From Cucumis sativus (Eukaryota; Streptophyta; Magnoliopsida; Cucurbitales; Cucurbitaceae), in contig NC_026659.2 in NCBI RefSeq assembly GCF_000004075.3, positions 20,664,272 to 20,728,271 on the forward strand: 64,000 nt of DNA, given 5' to 3'. The translations under genes and the position numbers were made by a program. Position 1 is the stretch's first letter, and every line of letters begins with the position of its first letter. This document shows positions 22,790 to 32,817 of the stretch, piece by piece. The notes beneath the pieces were generated by a model. The model had not been told where the DNA came from. It was given only the letters and a program-made list of their open reading frames with translations, and did no database searches.

Positions 22790-24850
22790 GTTAGGATATT
22801 GGTATTGGTGGGTTTTATGTCCTAAAACCTGTAGATAGTAAATATATTATGTTGACCGTTATTAATAAAGTGTTATTATTTTAATTTCAATGTTCGAGAT
22901 ACAGCTTAAAGGGTTAATAGGATAGGGATAAGATTGGGTACCTTATCCTGGTAACACTATGGATATGATTCATTTTGTATTTGATACAAACGCAATGATC
23001 CAACGCGTTCCTGTAGGTGATATGCGAGTGAAGGTATTCTATTCAATGAGTTTGCATAAGATCGGACTATGAAATAGTAACTACTAGATGTAACACCGTT
23101 AATTAGTTAGGTTTCTATTTCATTATGAAGACCTAGGTAACTTAGTCTTAATCTTGATTATATTATAAACTCTTGTTCGCGAGGAATTATCCTTTGATTT
23201 GTATATGTGAGAATGGTCAGATTGTCGACTCAATATGCTTATGATTTTAAGGACAAGATCGAGTGGAGAGCTGGAAACATAATCACACAATATGGAATTC
23301 ACTCATTCCCGACTTTAAATTAAGTAGATGAGTGTTTTCTTAAGTCGTGTCTCTGAGACTTGAATAAAGGGCCCTACCCTCTCTTGGCATGAGAGAGATT
23401 TATTTTTAGTGGTTGAACCATAAAAAAAGTTGTTCATTAGAGGAACATTGATATTTAAGGACTAGAAGTAACTAAGGGATAAAATGGTAATTTGGCCCAA
23501 CTGGTGTTACGAGCATTTGTAAAGGAATAACATACTATTATTGATCTATATCCATGGACATAAATATATTTAGAGTGAGAAGAGTTCAACTGTGAGTCTT
23601 TAGTGAAGTATACACACATTTAAGGAATATTAATTAATGTGGTTAATGAGTTTAGCCAATTAACTCACATATTGTTGTAGCTTCTGATTTGTAGACTCAT
23701 AAGGTCCTCTTCCTAGCTCATAAAGAGTAATGAGATTTAGTTGCATCAGTTGTAATTTGAAATGTTCAAATTTACTATGATACAATATAATATAAAGTTT
23801 ATATTTTAATTAAACTTTATTATGTAAATTTAATTTTGGATATGACTCAAAAATTAATTTATGAGAGAATAAAATAAGAAAATTTTTAAAAATAGCAAAA
23901 TAAATTAAAATATTTACAAGTTATAGCAAAATTTTAGATACTATCAATGATAGTCTTCTATCACTATAGCATTTCAACAACTATTAGTGATAGAATTTGC
24001 TATAGGTTATAAATATTTTGTAAAATTTGTCATTTTTGAAAATTTTCCAGTAAAATACTTGAATGAGTTCAAGTATTAATTTAATATGAATTAGGTTCAT
24101 ATTCAAACTATGAATTAAAATTTAATGTGTATATGATACACAATAAAACCATAGGTTATGAGAGAAATTTATACGTTTTAAATTTGGATTAAATTAAATA
24201 TAAGATATTTAATTTAAAAACTAATTAATTGGAGAATTAATTAATAGTTTGGTTTAATTTGATTTAATTAAATTTGATTAAATTAAATTAAAACTATGAG
24301 TTATGGGAGAGAGATTCATTTAAATATGATGTAAACAAAATATTAATTAAATATAATTTTATTAATTATTGACTTAATTAATTATTTAATTAATTTTAAT
24401 ATTACTTTATTAAATTAATAGGGAACGTGGGTGTTTTTCCCGTGTTCCCACATTCTCTTAACTTCCCTCTTTTCTATGAGATATTAGGACGGTAAATAGT
24501 TATGATGATGTGATTTCTGTGCACAATCAACTCTCAATTTTTCTCTCGAGTAAAAAATAATTCATTCCAATTTTGGTTTCCACCGACCAAAATCTTGCTT
24601 AGAGAATAGGGAGGTTTTTGAGTGGTAGTCTTTTCAAAGTTGGTGATTGGCACATCTAGAGTCATCAACGAGATTAAATTTCTTCTCAGTAATTTGTATT
24701 TCTCTATATTTTTTAAGCATGCTTAGCAATAAGAAAATTAGTTTCTATAACTATTTTGTCAATGTATTCGTATTTTTAGTTTCCAAATAAATTGAGTTTA
24801 AGGTAAAAAAATTCACTGCATGAGCTCTTATCCCTTCAGGTACGCAATCA
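22790..24850 (+). mobile_element. LTR-like fragment of a large non-coding retrotransposon
   Basis: It begins near TTGTTAGGATATTGG and runs through long non-coding text of the same style as the 1.9-kb LTRs at 35.9 and 57.9 kb: TGTCCTAAAAC, then a CCTAGGTAACTTAGTCTTAATC segment recognisable in reverse in those LTRs. This is probably a related LTR family in the opposite orientation. The right end is not defined, and a MITE has inserted at 23879-24048. There are no open frames of note. Confidence 0.45.
23879..24048. mobile_element. MITE-like element, copy 3
   Basis: About 170 bp with the same ends (TTTTTAAAAATAGCAAAA on the left, TTTTTGAAAATTTTCC on the right) and core as the copy at 4643. It sits inside the LTR-like fragment. 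Degenerate partial relatives are visible near 24960-25050, 28925-29005 and 42170-42440. Confidence 0.7.
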
Positions 24851-25265
24851 TTTAGATTGTATATCAAATCTAAATGAATCTTGCATACCAAATATATTAC
24901 GTGCACGATTGGTTAATTAATTACGCATTAATTAAAGCATTTTTAGTATTTTTTATTGTGGATATGTGAACTCTTTTTCGTTTTTGAAAATTTTGAGTGT
25001 ACATATTTTGCCAAATTGTTATATTTTTTAAAAATCTCCAAGAAAATATGAAAACTTTCCCCTGCTTTAGAACTTTGAGGCTATCAAAATCTGGAATGAA
25101 AAGTTTCCACCATGATTAAAACCCTAAATAACAACTTGAGAAGACTAGAATTCTATTGCTAATAAAATAAGTATAAATATGGGGATAAAATTAGAGAAAA
25201 TCAAAGGAAAAGAGAAGAGATAAAAAACACAAGATATATCATAATAATCATTTATTTTATTTTAT
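24851..25265. other. AT-rich region before the first cystatin-like gene
   Basis: Contains the edge of the LTR-like fragment and MITE-like scraps. It includes the 3' flank of the minus-strand gene at 25319. No gene seen. Confidence 0.4.
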
Positions 25266-25318
25266 TTCATATATATGTTTGCATACAACAATTATATTGT
25301 TGAGTAGACATATCACAT

Positions 25319-25645
25319 TCAGCTTTGGTTTCCATTCTCATTAAGCACAGCTTCAAACTCCAAGAGACGTACTCCAGCCCGTTGATTAAGAAAGACTTTA
25401 ACTTTATAAGTCCAAATAATTCCAATAGAGTTTTTAGCTGACAGGACAAGGGTGAAGTCTATTCGGAAACCCCTTCGTCCCTGTTCCAACCCATTTATCA
25501 CCTTCACAAACTCCAGATTTTCTCCCGTTGCTTCATTATGCTCACTCACTGCAAACTCTCCAAATCCTCGTATCTCTTCGCTATCAACATCCTTAATTGG
25601 CACTGCTGGATCAACCTTGGGAATTGAAATATCCTCTGAACTCAT
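25319..25645 (-). CDS. Cystatin-like protein 1 (non-canonical inhibitory loop)
   Basis: A single exon of 108 residues without a signal peptide, so probably cytosolic. IRGFGEFAVSEHN fits the plant phytocystatin signature LARFAV-x-EHN, followed by LEFVKVINGLEQ, a beta-strand FRIDFTLVLSA, and WTYKVKVF: the cystatin order of helix plus strands. The inhibitory QxVxG loop is replaced by QGRRG, and the second-loop Pro-Trp is absent. Family knowledge says those elements contact papain-type proteases, so canonical inhibition is doubtful. Cucurbit phloem filament protein PP1 belongs to the wider cystatin superfamily and is a possible relative. A TATA box is at 25738-25745. Its paralogue lies at 30405. 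Confidence 0.75.
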   Translation of the reverse strand: MSSEDISIPKVDPAVPIKDVDSEEIRGFGEFAVSEHNEATGENLEFVKVINGLEQGRRGFRIDFTLVLSAKNSIGIIWTYKVKVFLNQRAGVRLLEFEAVLNENGNQS

Positions 25646-25737
25646 TCCTAATACGTACGTACCCTTCTGATATAGATAGATAGATTTATATATTTTTGTA
25701 ACACTGGTTTGATTTTGGATAATGGGAAGGAGTTGGA

Positions 25738-25745
25738 TATTTATA
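25738..25745 (-). promoter_or_regulatory. TATA box of cystatin-like gene 1
   Basis: TATAAATA on the minus strand, about 93 bp from the ATG. The surrounding GGGAAGGAGTTGGATAT (plus strand) is also present upstream of the paralogue. Confidence 0.6.
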
Positions 25746-27230
25746 GTTGTTGTTGTTGAACCTTAGACACTGTTATCTTTGAAATAATCAATGGGGTAAT
25801 ATTATTTGCACGTGTTGGATAACTCCAACTACAACTACAACCAAGAAAATTAAAAAGCCTCCGACTAGTAGGATTATTATATAATTATTCTATCCAATTT
25901 TAAATTCTACAAGAAGTTTTATTGTCTTAAATAAATAAATACCTTACGTTAGATCTGTTGTTATAATTTGACTTTTCAGTTACGTCGTGTTTACTACATT
26001 CGTGTTATCGTAAAATGTAGTTGTTTGAATGATTAAAACTACTAAGATTTGTACAGGTTGAATATGGAAAACTGCAACTAGGAGTCTGCCTAATAATAAT
26101 ATAAAAGCAATAGAGATGATTAATGTATATTATATTATCCTATCTAATTTTGAATTCTTCAACGTTTCATGATGAAACTTTTTCAAATTTAGTTTCAATC
26201 AATTAGACCACCAAACATGAAAGATATTGATGAAGATAAAGTGATGGCTATGAATATATTCCCACAGACACATTCTTTAAAATACTCTTTTGAATCATAT
26301 GTTTGAATTGATTTTAAACTCTCTTAATAAAATAGAAACTATTTCGAGTAGTTGTGTAATAATATTCAAATTTTGTTTAAAATGAATTATCTTTTATATA
26401 AAATACTTTGAAATAAATTTCAAATACATCGTTTTGATAGTCGGTATGTCAAGAAAGAAAGAGAGAGAGAATTTAAGTTTTTCTCTTTATTTATTTATTA
26501 ATTTGGTATTAACATTTGAAGATTTAAACTTTGTTGGGAAAAAATAAATGTGATGATCTGAAAGACTATTGGGGGATAATATATGTACGCATAAAGACAA
26601 AACAATTTAGTTATAATTTAACAATAATAAACACCATACATATATAAGGTTATTCTTAATTTTAATTAATATTGGTTGAAAAATTGCACAAATAGACATA
26701 TAAACACTTATTTACTATGAAGATTATATCTACTTTTCTAAGTTTTCTTTGTTGCGATTTAATCAAACTCAATTTTGATTTCATACTAAAATTGATTCGA
26801 TTCTAAGCTAAAATTGTTAGTTTGATCCCATATACACAATACTATAACTTGATCGGGTATGTTTGTGTGCTCGTATCACCAACCCTTAAACTAATTTCAA
26901 TGTGGGATAAAAAATATTCTTCTAAGTGAACTTGCTATAGATCATGGGTCGTCTAGGTAGTTATGGGACATTGCCAATAGGTAGTTGTAGGTTACTTATA
27001 TCTATCTTTAAAAAATATTTGGAAAAAAATGTATTTTTTTATAATATTGTTTTTTATTTTGTTTGCTTTTATTATTTTAAACGGGTTGTTTTTTAAATTT
27101 TGTAAACTCTTATCTTATTTGTTTAACATTTTTGTGGATTAATTACAATCTTTATAGTATATCTTTTAGCATTAGTTTTTAAATACAATAATATAATTAT
27201 AACAAACAAGTATTTGTTATTGCTTTACAA
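25746..27230. other. Intergenic, AT-rich
   Basis: A partial echo of the cystatin upstream region recurs here and near 31200-31960: AACTAGGAG, TCTGC and CTATCC motifs at 26070-26160, and GATGAAACTTTTTCAAA with a LAATTAGACCAC-like tail. No gene seen. Confidence 0.4.
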
Positions 27231-27234
27231 CGGG

Positions 27235-28120
27235 TAAAGGTTGTTTTGGATGGTAGATGGACTGAATATTTATGGTATCTCGATTATCGTGTTGTTGATG
27301 AGGTATATGTTCCATTTTCATCTTTCGTTTCCAGGATTTGTAAAAAGTATTCAAGGTAGACTTTTCTTGTCTTCAAATTTTTATGTGTCTCATTTGACTG
27401 TTTATTGGGATGGCTGCAACAATTCCAACTTCATTCGGATTATCAAGGATAAAGATGTGTCTTGGCTTATGTACTTAGTTTTGTCAAAATTTCAGGATAA
27501 TGATTTACTTGTGGTTGTTGACTCTGTATTGGCTGGTGCTTCTGGAAGTACAACATATTTGTACAATGAAGTACCTAGATTTCAACATTCACATCATGAA
27601 ACATAAATTATTGACATTGATGTCTTTGAATTGTTGCATGTCGGCATGCCTATTGAAGTGGGATTAATGTTTACAAACAAAACAGTACTGAAGAAAGCTA
27701 TTTATTTGCTTGTTGTGAACAATAGTTTTGAACTTGTTACTAGTAGGGCCAATCGTACCTGGTTTGATATTTGTTGTAAGGATTTGTCTTGTCCTTGGTA
27801 TTTACATGTTTCCATATTAGAAAAAAAAAAGTGATATTTGGATAGTTTGTAAATTCACAGATTTCCACCAGTGCACTGCTGAGATCGTAAAAAATGATCA
27901 CACAGGCAAGCAACAACTTGGATTGTTTATGAGTGTACGAAGTTATTTTTTAAAATGAATGACAAGGCTCCATGTCGTCCTTTTGACATTATTAATTATA
28001 TGAAAATTCATCATGAAGTGAATGTAAGGCTATGACAAGGTTTAGAGAGGGCGTACTTCGAAGGTCTCATATGCCATGTTGTCAGCATTTTTGGATGCAC
28101 TTATCCGAAACAACCCATGT
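27235..28120 (+). pseudogene. MULE (MuDR-type) transposase N-terminal remnant
   Basis: Several + strand frames together give a recognisable plant Mutator-like transposase N-terminus. A VVLDGRWTEYLWYLDYRVV segment (27236 on) is followed after a frameshift by the IIKDKDVSWLMY-type segment, and then at 27631 by GMPIEVGLMFTNKTVLKKA, NNSFELVTSRANRTWFDICC and CPWYLHVS. The latter is the MuDR DNA-binding domain with its Cys-Cys-Cys pattern. Further pieces (FHQCTAEIVKNDH, RPFDIINYMKIHHEVN) follow with stops and frame changes. No catalytic core was found, so it is a decayed fragment. Confidence 0.75.
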
Positions 28121-30400
28121 ATACTTTAATCACAAATATACTGTCATTTTTTGTTTTGAAAAAATTACAATAGTACATAGAAATACACTGAAATTTGTAA
28201 TTTAGGTGTATTTGAGTCAAATTTTAACAGTATTTTATTTTATAAATATTGAACTAATTTCAGTTACACTTGTTGTTCCTAAAATTAAGGGAATATCTTT
28301 TAATATCTTCTAGTTTAATTTAAAACAATGATTAAAAAACTAAATAATAAACAATTTAGATTCACAAGTGTATATATAACAATAATGAACGTGATTTGCG
28401 ATAATAGGGAACGATTTACCGTTGTTCTTTTACATGTCACAATCAAAAAGTATTGGCGTGTTATTAAGCATCAATTTCACTAAGCACTAGGAAAATAGAC
28501 CTTTTTTCTACCGAGGACGAAGCTGGAATCATTTTAATGAAGAAGGTTTTGAAGCTCCTTCGGAAGAAACAAAAACCTGCAAAAGATGACTGAAGGAACC
28601 CATCAAGAATTCGGGAAAGAAAGTGGAAAGCAAAAACTTGAAGAAGATGAGTGAAGCCAAAAACCTGATCAATACTTCCCTGCCACGCGCGGAATGTATG
28701 AAGAGCTTGAAGGGTTTGAAGAGGACGAAGTTGAAGATGAGTTTTAATTGATTTGATTGTGTTGGTATGAAAAATTAGGAGATAACTATAATCATTGGTT
28801 GTTGGAGAGTTTCAGTCAATTATGGGGTATTTGTGGTTTTGGTATAATTTTTTATAATGCTAATTTTTTCACTAGATTAGGAGCATTTAGGACATTTTTG
28901 CCGCCGTTTTTTTTCAATTTTTATGATTTTGCTATTGTATCAATTTAAATTAAATTTTGCTATTTATACACATTAAACCTTCTATTTTGCTATTTTTCTA
29001 TAGTCAGTTCCAAATTTTAATCTAGGCCTCTATTTTATTAAAAGATATTCTCTTAAGCTCTTATTTATTAAATAAGAATATATTATTTTAATTCGAAGTC
29101 TTTATCTCTAGATATTATTTTCAAGAAAAGATTTGTTTCCAAGATTTTGATTCTCCTCATTCAACGGGTTTTGACCGAATCTTGGCTGCTTATATATGTA
29201 CCATGGTCTTTGATGTATTTGTGTGTGTGCATCAAGAACAAAATATGGATCATATTATGGGTAGCAATCAAGAAAGTTATTCTCATTTCCTAGAATTAAT
29301 CTTGTTGATTCCATATTTGAATAAAAGTCTTATTCTTTCGGCTTAAACAGCAAGATCTATTATGAAGAAACATTAAACCTTAATCAGACGATTTATGAGA
29401 AACTTGATCAAAGAGGATCCTTCAACTAGAACACCTTAATTTGCTTATTGATGAGATACTGTTAGTAAGTTAAATTCACTTAAGTACATTCACTTAACTA
29501 CATAATGATGAAATTGAGTTATAAATTATGTACTTATAATGATCATAAGGATGTTATTTTGATTCATTTTTTAAAGTAATACAAAATCTCAAATCTCGGG
29601 TCAAGGACCCTCCAAACGTAAATGTTATGTCATCGAACTGAGTTAACAATGTTGTGTTCCTACTGCTTTTGCTTTTATTTACTAATCCTTATACTCAAGG
29701 ATGTTTTTCGTACTTATTTATTCCTCTGCTTAGCATATTGTGTCGAGACTAAAAACCTATTCAAACCTCTCCTTCCTTCCTATTCGAGACTACTTCAACC
29801 TCTCGCTTTAGTAGCTAAAGCAGCTTATTTGAACCTCTCCATTGACCGCTTTTATTTACTAATCATCTTGACCGCTTTTATTTACTAATCTTGCTGTATC
29901 TTCCGTTATTAAATGGAGTATCTCCTCAACGTACATTTATTGTTTTATCACATAGTTAATTAGAAAAGGGACATCATCAAATATAGTTATGTTTATTAGT
30001 GATATTACACAAACACTAGTATAAGTCTATTAGTGGTTTATTATTAATAAAATTTAAAAAAAAAATTAAATATTTTCAAAAGTTTAATGATTTATAGTAA
30101 TTTTTTTATAAAAAAAATGTATAAGAAATTTCATAAAAAAATGCGAAATTATTTCAAAATATGGTATAATTATATGTTTGATCAAACCAGTAGTCTATTG
30201 TTAATGAAATAAATACCAATTAGGATACCAAATATTGGAGAGAATGGAAGGGGAAGAGAAGAAGAAAAAACACCGCACATATCAGTAGACAAGAGACTAT
30301 AAATTAATAAAGATCATAATGAAGCATAATTGCTTTATTTATTTTATTTCATTGCATAAAAGTTTGCATATTGTTGGGTGGTAAGAGTAGATGAGAGTCC
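28121..30400. other. Intergenic, transposon debris
   Basis: AT-rich. A CACTA-like start (CACTAGGAAAATAGACC) occurs at 28485, followed by a purine-rich 250-bp stretch, but no matching end is seen. Partial MITE text lies at 28925-29005. A 20-bp direct repeat, GACCGCTTTTATTTACTAAT, is at 29844 and 29869. No gene is supported. Confidence 0.4.
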
Positions 30401-30404
30401 AGCT

Positions 30405-30746
30405 TTATTTTCCATTCTCAGGAAGTACAGCTTCAAACTCTGGGAGACGTACTGCAGCCCGATTATTGAAAATTACTTTAGCTTTGTAAGTCCAAACAAT
30501 TCCAAGTGAGTTTTTAGCTGATAAGACAAGAGTGTAAACTATTTGGAAACCCCTTCGTCCCTTTTCCAACCCATTTATCACCTTCACAAACTCCAGATTT
30601 TCTCCTGTACTTGTTTCATTATGCATTCTCACTGCCATCCCTCCAATTCCTTGTATCTCCTCGCTATCAACATCCTTAATTGGCACCGTATCATAGTCCG
30701 GAAGTTTGCTGACTGGCACCAGGGGATCAACACCTGTAGAACTCAT
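30405..30746 (-). CDS. Cystatin-like protein 2 (non-canonical inhibitory loop)
   Basis: A single exon of 113 residues, paralogous to 25319-25645. The shared segments include VPIKDVDSEEI, ENLEFVKVINGLE, GRRGF, TLVLSAKNS and WTYK. The amino end is about 10 residues longer. The phytocystatin helix signature is degraded further (GIGGMAVRMHN), the loop is KGRRG instead of QxVxG, and there is no Pro-Trp. It has no signal peptide. The TATA box at 30832-30839 and the upstream GGGAAGGAGTTGGATAT motif are kept, so both copies are probably expressed genes. Function is unknown: a modified inhibitor or a structural phloem-type protein are both possible. Confidence 0.75.
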   Translation of the reverse strand: MSSTGVDPLVPVSKLPDYDTVPIKDVDSEEIQGIGGMAVRMHNETSTGENLEFVKVINGLEKGRRGFQIVYTLVLSAKNSLGIVWTYKAKVIFNNRAAVRLPEFEAVLPENGK

Positions 30747-30831
30747 TTTTGCTAATATATACCAAGATAGATAGATATATATTTTCTTAAGAGTTGGTTT
30801 TGCTTTATAATAATGGGAAGGAGTTGGATAT

Positions 30832-30839
30832 TATTTATA
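30832..30839 (-). promoter_or_regulatory. TATA box of cystatin-like gene 2
   Basis: TATAAATA on the minus strand, 86 bp upstream of the ATG, at the same relative place as in the paralogue. Confidence 0.6.
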
Positions 30840-32270
30840 GGTGTTGAACCTTAGAAATTGATAATCTTTGAAATAATTAATGGATAAGGATATCATATTA
30901 ATAGGTGAAAACCACATCTTTCTATTGAAAAACATAGCTAGCTAGTTTTTATTGTCTTAATTAAAATAATTAAACTTTACACCCAAATTTCACCTTTTTC
31001 TTTATCATTCTTCACTGTTATATATATATATATATTTTTTTTTTTTTAAGAAATCATTTGGAGCTCAAAATAAGTTTGAGCACTCTATTTAGACAATAAT
31101 TAATATACGTATAACTTGATCAAATAATATATATTTTACCAAAGCAAGTTGATTAATAAAAATATGAACTTGAAGAAAATACATCTATATATAAAATAAC
31201 GATATTTGCACATATTGAGAACATGGAAAACTTCAACTAGGAGGTCTGCTACTCGTCAATAATATAATAAAACTCCAACTAGGAGAATTAATATATATAT
31301 CCTATCCTATTTTAAATTTCTCAACTAGTTTTATTCTTTAAAGTAAATAGTATATATCCTATTTTTTTTATATATAAATGGTAAACAATTTCAATATTTT
31401 ACTATTACAACAATTCTTCTATAAAAAATCTAATAATAACTCTGTTCATTCATAATAATTTTGTTACGAAAGAAATTGACTTGAAGTTCAAAATAGGTTT
31501 CAACATTTTATCTAGTTAGATAATAAATAAGTATACTATAACTCAATCAAAAAATATTTTACTAAAATAAATTCATAAATAAAAATATAAATTTAAAACA
31601 AATAAGATTATGACTACTTAAAATAATTAATGAGATAATTGCACGTGTTGGATAGTTAAAGATACCATTTTATCCAATTTTAAATTCTACAACTATTTAA
31701 TTGAAAAACGAATCTAATTCTAAAGAACTTAAAACGTGTAATTGGATTTACTTTTTTAAAAAAATTCTTATTTACTGTATCGTTACATCTACTTTTACCT
31801 TTGACAATCATATGTATTTAGTTGTATGATTAAAATTATAAATATAACTCCAACTAGGAGGTCTATTACAATATACATTTGTACATTGTTGAATAGGTGT
31901 AACTTCAGCTAACATATATTATATATATATCCTATAGAATTTTGAATTGATGAAACTTTTTCAAACTTAATTAATTAATTTGTTACCTAATTTCAATTAA
32001 TTGACCACTAGACGTCAAAAAGATGATGATCAACATAAATTGATTGCTGTGAATATATTCACAAAGCTTGATTAAATATATTCTCTTGGAAATCAATTTA
32101 ATAATTGAGATTAGTAGTAAAGTTAAGGTATGCATATTTAGTACTAAGAATATGTAAGGATTTGGACGAGGTGAATGCTGAATTTTGTTGATGTGGTGAG
32201 AGTTGCAATCACAACATGAGAAGAAAAAATCAACTAATAAAGTAGAGTAGTGAAGAACATTCAATACATC
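30840..32270. other. Intergenic with decayed echoes of cystatin-gene flanks
   Basis: AT-rich. Phrases such as CTCCAACTAGGAG and TCCAATTTTAAATTCTAC recur here and at 25820-26160. This suggests that the duplication that made the two cystatin-like genes included upstream DNA and was repeated. I find no third coding copy. Confidence 0.4.
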
Positions 32271-32276
32271 TCGTAA

Positions 32277-32817
32277 TGTGAAAAACTAAAATAGATTATT
32301 TTAGTTTTACTTAAGTTAGAGGCTAAAGCGATAGCCAAGGGAACATGAAGTAAAAAGAACACTCTATGTTTTATAATCCAGTTGGGTGAAATCAACCTAA
32401 TTCTCGAGAGCTTTTATAGCTTAGATAAAGAGATTTTATTAAGATTCAAATGAGTTTTATTCAATGAACACGCTTCATTATTCTAATAGACATTTCCCTC
32501 GTATTTGAACTCTTTTACTAATTAAGTTTTACTAGAATAATCAAACTCCTCTTAATTTGATATTTAAATGTAATGAAGAATGTTAGACTCCTTCTAAACT
32601 CGTATTCAAATATCAAAGTCTTCTTTAAATCTCTTATATTTTAACTTTAGGCTCCCCTGATTTGAATAACTCGAGTTTGAGCTTTCAATTATTAATGTCT
32701 TTTTTAATAGGTCACATAATAAGCCAAGTTTAATAAAATAACCCAATGTGATAAATTATTAGTTAACATACGTAGCCCACACTTTAATTATACATATTAT
32801 TTAAATACATTTAACAA
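32277..32817 (-). mobile_element. Probable 3' LTR, element on minus strand
   Basis: Read on the minus strand, the polypurine tract CCAAGTGGGAGA (about 32817-32829) is followed by TGTTAAATG, the expected PPT/LTR junction. The other end is placed tentatively at CACATTACG near 32277. Its sequence differs from the 1.94-kb LTR at 35853, so the two are not a simple pair. Confidence 0.45.
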
